Assembly (NCBI GenBank): GCA_015658765.1 | Contig: DQOE01000151.1 | Span: 1 to 16,112, forward strand | Direction of reading: 5' to 3' | DNA length: 16,112 nt | Source: Verrucomicrobiota bacterium | GTDB lineage: Bacteria > Verrucomicrobiota > Verrucomicrobiia > Limisphaerales > UBA1096 | Shown here: positions 12,794 through 16,112 of the stretch, one piece after another | How positions within the stretch are numbered: position 1 is the first letter of the stretch | How the letters are laid out: each line of letters starts with the position of its first letter | The notes under the pieces: generated by a model | What the model was told of the DNA's origin: nothing | Seen by the model: the letters and a program-made list of their open reading frames with translations, nothing else | The model's database searches: none | Translations under genes and position numbers: made by a program

Positions 12794-12821
12794 GGCTCGG
12801 GGGCGTTGCCGCCCCCGGGCC
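12794..12821 (-). terminator. GC-rich hairpin after rplL, likely attenuator or processing site
   Basis: The minus strand folds as GGC, mismatch C, CGGGGGCG, loop GCAA, CGCCCCCG, mismatch A, GCC: 11 base pairs around one mismatch, with a GNRA-type tetraloop. It begins 9 bases after the rplL stop codon. What follows is GATGCCTTTCCTTATAAG, which lacks a true U-run, so full Rho-independent termination is unlikely. In E. coli the rplL-rpoB gap holds a partial terminator and an RNase III site that lower rpoBC output relative to L12; by position this hairpin could do the same. Confidence 0.6.
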
Positions 12822-12830
12822 TAAATGCTG

Positions 12831-13214
12831 TTACTTGAGTTCGACGGCTGCGCCGGCTTCCTCAAGTTTTGCCTTGGCCGCTTCGGCCTCATCCTTGGAC
12901 ACGCCTTCCAAGACAGGTGTTGGGGCGCCTTCAACCAAGCCCTTCGCCTCGGCCAAGCCCAAACCGGTCTTGACCACACGAACCGCCTTGATGACTGCAA
13001 TTTTCTTGCCGCCGTCACTTATCAGCACGACATCAAATTCAGTCTGTTCCTCAGCCGGGCTGGCATCTGCGCTGTCCCCTCCGCCTGCAGCCGCAACCGC
13101 AACCGGGGCAGCAGCACTGACGCCCCATTTCTCTTCCAGTTCCTTGACCAGCTCAGCGGCCTCAAGGACCGTCAAACCGCTCAACTCTTTCACTATTTTT
13201 TCTATGTTTGCCAT
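12831..13214 (-). CDS. rplL: 50S ribosomal protein L7/L12 (stalk protein)
   Basis: 127 aa, within the usual 120-130. Residues 1-33 form the N-terminal dimerisation and L10-binding domain ([27 protein letters not shown]). Residues 34-57 are the Ala/Gly/Ser-rich flexible hinge, and 58-127 are the C-terminal factor-binding domain with [20 protein letters not shown] and the helix [18 protein letters not shown] that recruits EF-G, EF-Tu and IF2. L12 is present in several copies per ribosome, so it must be made in excess of L10; the structured 122-bp spacer before it may relate to this. The leader is AACTAGAAAAA, A-rich with no GGAGG. A strong hairpin follows the stop. Confidence 0.98.
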   Translation of the reverse strand: MANIEKIVKELSGLTVLEAAELVKELEEKWGVSAAAPVAVAAAGGGDSADASPAEEQTEFDVVLISDGGKKIAVIKAVRVVKTGLGLAEAKGLVEGAPTPVLEGVSKDEAEAAKAKLEEAGAAVELK

Positions 13215-13232
13215 TTTTTCTAGTTTCTTCGC

Positions 13233-13271
13233 CCCCGGAGCCCCGGGGATTTAAGTGCGCAGACCGCGCAC
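13233..13271 (-). other. Two hairpins in the rplJ-rplL spacer, rplL-proximal
   Basis: A perfect 6-bp inverted repeat GTGCGC-AGACC-GCGCAC lies at 13255-13271. A second, CCCCGG-AGCC-CCGGGG, lies at 13233-13248 (plus-strand text). Both would form GC-rich stems in the transcript between rplJ and rplL, the nearer ending about 18 bases before the rplL ATG. Confidence 0.5.
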
Positions 13272-13290
13272 CGACGAGTTACTCTTGTGT

Positions 13291-13319
13291 TTCCTCCACG
13301 GCTTTATTCCGTGGAAAAA
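13291..13319 (-). other. Hairpin immediately after rplJ, sequestering GGAGG
   Basis: The minus strand can pair TTTTTCCACGG with CCGTGGAGGAA across the loop AATAAAG: an 11-bp stem including two G-U pairs, starting 17 bases after the rplJ stop. The 3' arm contains GGAGG, which would be hidden in the folded form, although no start codon lies at useful spacing downstream of it. The U-run is in the 5' arm, so this is not a terminator in the transcribed direction. Confidence 0.5.
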
Positions 13320-13336
13320 TTCCAAATTCAATCAGC

Positions 13337-13849
13337 TCAGCCTTCTTCGCCAAACTTGGCCCGGACAATCCTTGCCAAGCTCACGCTTGGCTCAATCAGG
13401 GTGCGCACCAGTTGCGCGGCTGGCGCCTGCAACGTGCCCAGCAGCTTGGCCCGCATCCCGTCCAGCGACGGCAGATCGGCCAGCATCTTGATCTGGTCGG
13501 CGTCAAGGCGGTCGTTGTCAAGAAAACCAAAATGCCACTCGGGCTTGTCAAATTCAGCGGTGAAATTCTTCAGGGTTTTCGCGGCGCCGGTGATCTCTCC
13601 CTCGCCGGTGACGACCGCCAGTTGGCCCGTCAACTCTTGGCCAATGTCTTCGATCCCGGCTTCGTTGACCGCCGTCTTGAAGATGGAGTTCTTGAAAACA
13701 TGCACCTCGGCACTGGCATCGGCCAGGCGATTGCGCAGCTCTTCGAACTGGGCCACCTTTAATCCCTCGTAGTTCACAACGATGAAGTAGGGACTGGCAT
13801 TTAGTCGCTCAACGTACTCTCTTGTTATCAGCTTTTTTTCTTCACGCAT
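13337..13849 (-). CDS. rplJ: 50S ribosomal protein L10
   Basis: 170 aa, typical length. The N-terminal domain (MREEKKLITREYVERLNASPYFIVVNYEGLKVAQFEELRNRL) carries the pattern that anchors L10 to 23S rRNA, and a C-terminal helix (about 140-165, QAPAAQLVRTLIEPSVSLARIV) follows, the region that binds L12 dimers. L10 with L12 makes the GTPase-activating stalk. In E. coli the L10-L12 complex represses translation by binding a structured leader just upstream of rplJ. Here the rplA-rplJ gap is only 21 bp (leader ACCGAAAGAACAAGTC), so such a leader cannot fit except inside rplA. Start ATG 13849 matches the family. Confidence 0.97.
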   Translation of the reverse strand: MREEKKLITREYVERLNASPYFIVVNYEGLKVAQFEELRNRLADASAEVHVFKNSIFKTAVNEAGIEDIGQELTGQLAVVTGEGEITGAAKTLKNFTAEFDKPEWHFGFLDNDRLDADQIKMLADLPSLDGMRAKLLGTLQAPAAQLVRTLIEPSVSLARIVRAKFGEEG

Positions 13850-13870
13850 GACTTGTTCTTTCGGTTTGGG

Positions 13871-14578
13871 TCAGGCCGCCTTCAGTATTCCACGAATATC
13901 CAGTGGAATCCCCGGACTCATGGTTGAGGAGAGCACGCAGTTTTCAATGTACCGCCCCTTGGCCGCTGACGGCTTGGCCTTGATAATCGCATCGATGATG
14001 GTCATCGCGTTCTGAACGATCTGTTCCGGCTTGAAGGATGTTTTACCAGCCAAGACTTGGATGTTGGCTCCCTTGTCGAGTTTGTACTCCACTCGGCCGG
14101 CCTTGACTTCCTGAACGGCTTTGCCGGTGTCATCCGTCACGGTGCCGACCTTGGGATTGGGCATCAGCCCGCGAGGCCCGAGAACTCGGCCCAGTTTGCG
14201 CACCTCACCCATGGCTTCCGGGGTGGCGATGGCCACGTCAAAACCGGTCCAGCCGCTGGTCACCTTCTCAATGAACTCATCAAAACCGACGAACTCCGCC
14301 CCGGCTGCCTTGGCGGCCTCTATCGCCCCGGCCTCCTTGGCAAAAACCAGAACCTTGACCTCCTTGCCGCTGCCGTTTGGCAGCCGGACGGTGCCGCGGA
14401 TCATCTGGTCCGTCTTGCGCGGGTCAATGCTCATCTTGAAGGCGAGTTCGATCGATTCGTCAAACTTGGCCTTGGGGAACTTGCCGACCAAGTCGGCCGC
14501 CTCGGCAACGGAGTAACGCTTGCCGGGCTCCACCAGTTCCAGTGCTTTCCTGTATCGCTTGCTTTGTTTTTTTGGCAT
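13871..14578 (-). CDS. rplA: 50S ribosomal protein L1
   Basis: 235 aa from ATG 14578 (MPKKQSKRYRKALELVEPGK), matching L1 length and N-terminus. The signature LGPRGLMPNPKVGT lies at 133-146, and VEYKLDKGANIQVLAGK and KGRYIENCVLSSTMSPGIPLD follow. L1 forms the mobile stalk at the E site and in E. coli represses rplK-rplA by binding its mRNA. The frame also opens 10 codons earlier at TTG 14608, close behind a GGGAGGG, whereas the family ATG has no ribosome-binding site nearby; I keep the family start but note the ambiguity. It lies 50 bp after rplK and 21 bp before rplJ. Confidence 0.96.
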   Translation of the reverse strand: MPKKQSKRYRKALELVEPGKRYSVAEAADLVGKFPKAKFDESIELAFKMSIDPRKTDQMIRGTVRLPNGSGKEVKVLVFAKEAGAIEAAKAAGAEFVGFDEFIEKVTSGWTGFDVAIATPEAMGEVRKLGRVLGPRGLMPNPKVGTVTDDTGKAVQEVKAGRVEYKLDKGANIQVLAGKTSFKPEQIVQNAMTIIDAIIKAKPSAAKGRYIENCVLSSTMSPGIPLDIRGILKAA

Positions 14579-14599
14579 CGTTTTTGGCGCGGTGCAAAC

Positions 14600-14613
14600 G
14601 GGCCGCAAGGCCC
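14600..14613 (-). other. Small GC hairpin in the rplK-rplA spacer
   Basis: GGGCC-GCAA-GGCCC on the plus strand (GGGCC-TTGC-GGCCC in the transcript), a perfect 5-bp stem with a four-base loop. It abuts the GGGAGG purine run (14611-14617 region) and overlaps the alternative TTG start of rplA at 14608, so folding would hide that start. Confidence 0.4.
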
Positions 14614-14628
14614 TCCCGCTGTTGGGGG

Positions 14629-15054
14629 TTAATTCTGGACTTCAAGCCCCATTGAACGGGCGGTTCCCGCTATCATGCGGGCGGCCATTTCCGGATCACG
14701 GGCGTTCAAATCTTCTTTTTTGGCTTCAACGATCTCGAGTAGTTGAGCCTTGGTCACTTTGCCGACCTTTGTCTTGTTCGGCTCACCCGAGCCCGAGGCG
14801 ATCCCGGCAGCCTTTTTCAACAACACCGCCGCCGGTGGCGACTTGGTGATGAAGCTGAAGGACTTGTCCTTATAAACCGTGATCACCACCGGGATGATCA
14901 GGCCAGCCTTGTCCTTGGTCACCGCGTTGTACTGCTTGCAGAACTCCATGATGTTCACGCCCTGCTGGCCAAGCGCGGGGCCGACCGGCGGAGCGGGGTT
15001 CGCCTGGCCCGCCGGTATCTGCAGCTTGATGTAGCCTGAAATTTTCTTTGCCAT
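14629..15054 (-). CDS. rplK: 50S ribosomal protein L11
   Basis: 141 aa from ATG 15054 ([20 protein letters not shown]), the usual L11 length. An upstream in-frame start (15087) would add 11 unrelated residues and is rejected. L11 binds helices 43-44 of 23S rRNA at the stalk base. The N-terminal proline-rich segment [20 protein letters not shown] keeps P22, P23 and P26, the thiostrepton-contact region. The C-terminal rRNA-binding domain (about 76-141) has [20 protein letters not shown] and [13 protein letters not shown]. The ribosome-binding site is AGGA at 9-base spacing. The 42-bp spacer to nusG contains a 14-bp palindrome. Confidence 0.97.
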   Translation of the reverse strand: MAKKISGYIKLQIPAGQANPAPPVGPALGQQGVNIMEFCKQYNAVTKDKAGLIIPVVITVYKDKSFSFITKSPPAAVLLKKAAGIASGSGEPNKTKVGKVTKAQLLEIVEAKKEDLNARDPEMAARMIAGTARSMGLEVQN

Positions 15055-15063
15055 TGTTTTTGT

Positions 15064-15067
15064 TCCT
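15064..15067 (-). promoter_or_regulatory. Ribosome binding site of rplK (AGGA)
   Basis: Minus-strand TTAGGAACAAAAACA precedes the ATG at 15054, placing AGGA 9 bases upstream. This supports the 141-aa start over the longer open frame. Confidence 0.6.
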
Positions 15068-15076
15068 AAAATTTGT

Positions 15077-15090
15077 CGCTTGGCCAAGCG
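15077..15090. repeat. CGCTTGGCCAAGCG palindrome in the nusG-rplK spacer
   Basis: Perfect 14-bp palindrome, identical to the copy at 3558-3571, placed 6 bases after the nusG stop. As RNA it can form a 5-bp stem with a GGCC loop, followed by ACAAATTTT, too weak for a convincing terminator. Because it is non-coding, its sequence is not explained by codon choice. Confidence 0.75.
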
Positions 15091-15096
15091 CCGCGC

Positions 15097-15645
15097 TCAG
15101 CCCTTGTCTACCTCCCAATACTCCACGTCCACCGGTGTGTCCCGGCCGAAAATGTTGACAGTCACCTTGAGTCGTCCCTTGTCCGGGTCGATCTCCTCCA
15201 CGATGCCGTTGTTCCCCTCAAAGGCGCCGTGGTTGATCTTCACGGTTTCGCCCACTTCAAACTCCACCTTGGGCCGTTCCAAGTCCTCTGAATCCGCCAT
15301 CCGCGTTTGGATGTCCTCGATCTCGGCATCCGGGGTCGGTTCCGGTCGATCCCCCCCGACAAACCCAATCGCTCCCGGCGTGTCCTTGATGAAGTTCAAC
15401 GGCTCAGAGATGGTTTTGCGATCTTCATCCCGGAGTTGTATGTGGATGAACACGTACCCTGGGAAAAGTTTTTTTGTGGACACTTTCTTTTCACCGCCGC
15501 GCACGTCCACCACCTTCTCCTTGGCCACAAACACATCCTTGATGTGCCCGCCCATCTCCTCCACATCAATACGCTTATTGATGCTGTCGAGCACTTTCTG
15601 CTCCTGCCCCGATAGGGTATGAATGATGAACCACTCGTGTGCCAT
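15097..15645 (-). CDS. nusG: Transcription termination/antitermination factor NusG
   Basis: 182 aa. The N-terminal NGN domain (about 1-95) begins MAHEWFIIHTLSGQEQKVLDSI and includes KLFPGYVFIHIQL and TPGAIGFVGG, which bind the RNA polymerase clamp. An acidic linker (about 96-126) leads to the C-terminal KOW domain (127-182: FEVGETVKINHGAFEGNNGIVEE...RDTPVDVEYWEV), which contacts Rho or ribosomal S10. It lies 11 bp after secE; the leader GTTGATCGGTT has no Shine-Dalgarno, suggesting coupling. NusG here is the general factor, not a RfaH-type paralogue, given its place in secE-nusG-rplK. Confidence 0.98.
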   Translation of the reverse strand: MAHEWFIIHTLSGQEQKVLDSINKRIDVEEMGGHIKDVFVAKEKVVDVRGGEKKVSTKKLFPGYVFIHIQLRDEDRKTISEPLNFIKDTPGAIGFVGGDRPEPTPDAEIEDIQTRMADSEDLERPKVEFEVGETVKINHGAFEGNNGIVEEIDPDKGRLKVTVNIFGRDTPVDVEYWEVDKG

Positions 15646-15656
15646 AACCGATCAAC

Positions 15657-16028
15657 TTAGCCCTTGGCCCCGCCACCAATCGTTTTCAACAGGATTTCCT
15701 GAATCAGGAAGCCTCCCAAAATCCAATCAGCCATAAAAGTGAAAAACCCCAGCATCCCCACCGCCACGAGCACCATCCATGTGGAGCCACGAAGCTCATC
15801 GCGGCTGGGCCAGGAGCACTTCAGTAATTCCTCCCGAGTTTGAAGAAAGAACACCCGGATGCGATCAAGCCAACCCGCTTTTTTTGCGATGGCCAAGGCG
15901 CCCAGAAGTACTACTCCCCAGATGATCCAGCTTACCGGCAGTGGACTGCCCACCGCCAGGCCGGGCACGGGCTGCCCCACGGTCGCGGTTGTTTGAAGCG
16001 CATCTAAATTGCTGTTGGTTTCGTTCAT
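15657..16028 (-). CDS. secE: Preprotein translocase subunit SecE
   Basis: 123 aa, longer than the roughly 60-aa single-span SecE of many bacteria. Residues 1-30 are a polar, Asn/Thr-rich N-terminus. A first hydrophobic segment spans about 33-49 (SWIIWGVVLLGALAIA). The conserved amphipathic helix with RVFFLQTREELLKCSWPSRD (58-77, W73-P74) follows, then the core membrane span at about 84-108. SecE clamps the two halves of SecY in the inner membrane. It lies 38 bp downstream of a tRNA gene and 11 bp before nusG. The leader ACAAAGAAAGAAAGTTCGCAAC is purine-rich but lacks GGAGG. Identity is secure from the conserved helix plus position. Confidence 0.96.
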   Translation of the reverse strand: MNETNSNLDALQTTATVGQPVPGLAVGSPLPVSWIIWGVVLLGALAIAKKAGWLDRIRVFFLQTREELLKCSWPSRDELRGSTWMVLVAVGMLGFFTFMADWILGGFLIQEILLKTIGGGAKG

Positions 16029-16051
16029 GTTGCGAACTTTCTTTCTTTGTC

Positions 16052-16066
16052 AGTTCTCCCGGAACT
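16052..16066 (-). other. Short inverted repeat between tRNA-Ser and secE
   Basis: AGTTC-TCCCG-GAACT, a perfect 5-bp stem with a 5-base loop, abutting the encoded CCA end of the tRNA. No U-run follows, so it is more likely incidental or linked to 3' processing than a terminator; transcription probably continues into secE. Confidence 0.3.
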
Positions 16067-16112
16067 TGGCGGAGGGGGAGGGATTCGAACCCCCGGAAGC
16101 TTTCGCTTCAAC
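16067..16112 (-). tRNA. tRNA-Ser, 3' part (cut by window edge)
   Basis: Reading the minus strand, the last 46 bases of a class II tRNA are present: a long variable arm (GAAGC-GAAA-GCTTC), a T arm GGGGG-TTCGAAT-CCCTC, the acceptor 3' strand CCCCTCC, discriminator G73 and an encoded CCA. A long variable arm with G73 points to serine; Leu and Tyr tRNAs normally have A73. tRNA-Sec also has G73 and a long arm, so it is a less likely alternative. The anticodon lies outside the window. Confidence 0.85.

Noticed and set aside
15055..15087. 11-residue N-terminal extension of L11
   Set aside because: It would place the palindrome inside the coding region and lacks family support; AGGA at 9 bases marks the inner ATG.

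Overview
The window is a dense run of core translation and transcription genes, all on the minus strand. In transcription order (right to left) it reads: tRNA-Ser (partial) - secE - nusG - rplK - rplA - rplJ - rplL - rpoB - rpoC - rpsL - rpsG - fusA - rpsJ - rplC - rplD (partial). It joins what E. coli keeps as separate units: secE-nusG, the L11/L1/L10/L12-beta-beta' operon, the str operon and the start of the S10 operon. No tuf gene lies between fusA and rpsJ. I see no mobile element, CRISPR array, integrase, transposase or defence gene, so this is housekeeping chromosome.

Organism: a Gram-negative-type bacterium with moderately high G+C by eye. RpoB carries the roughly 100-residue insert before its [16 protein letters not shown] motif that is found in Proteobacteria, Bacteroidetes and the PVC group but not in Firmicutes or Actinobacteria. 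The RpoB N-terminus ([19 protein letters not shown]...), the fused gene order without tuf and the poor Shine-Dalgarno signals fit a PVC-group bacterium, most likely Verrucomicrobiota. This is inference from remembered family features; no search was run.

Layout. Right end (14629-16112): tRNA-Ser, the SecYEG subunit SecE, NusG and L11. Middle right (12831-14578): L1, L10 and L12, the ribosomal stalk and its neighbours, with a 122-bp hairpin-rich spacer between rplJ and rplL. Centre (4599-12626): rpoB and rpoC, preceded by a 204-bp spacer with a strong GC-rich hairpin just after rplL. Left (1-4471): S12, S7, EF-G, S10, L3 and the N-terminus of L4. All genes look intact except rplD and the tRNA, which are cut by the window edges. 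Together they supply the 50S stalk base and stalk, two 30S proteins of the decoding and head regions, the translocase EF-G, NusE (S10) and NusG for transcription-translation coupling, and the two large RNA polymerase subunits.

The most unusual signal is a palindromic word. GCTTGGCCAAGC occurs exactly four times and its 8-bp core TTGGCCAA at least nine times. Two copies extend to 14 bp (CGCTTGGCCAAGCG) and lie in intergenic spacers (rpsG-fusA and nusG-rplK); the rest are inside genes. Other points of interest are the structured rplJ-rplL and rplL-rpoB spacers, a roughly 30-residue insertion in L3 bracketed by two copies of the palindrome, and start sites that mostly use A-rich leaders instead of GGAGG.
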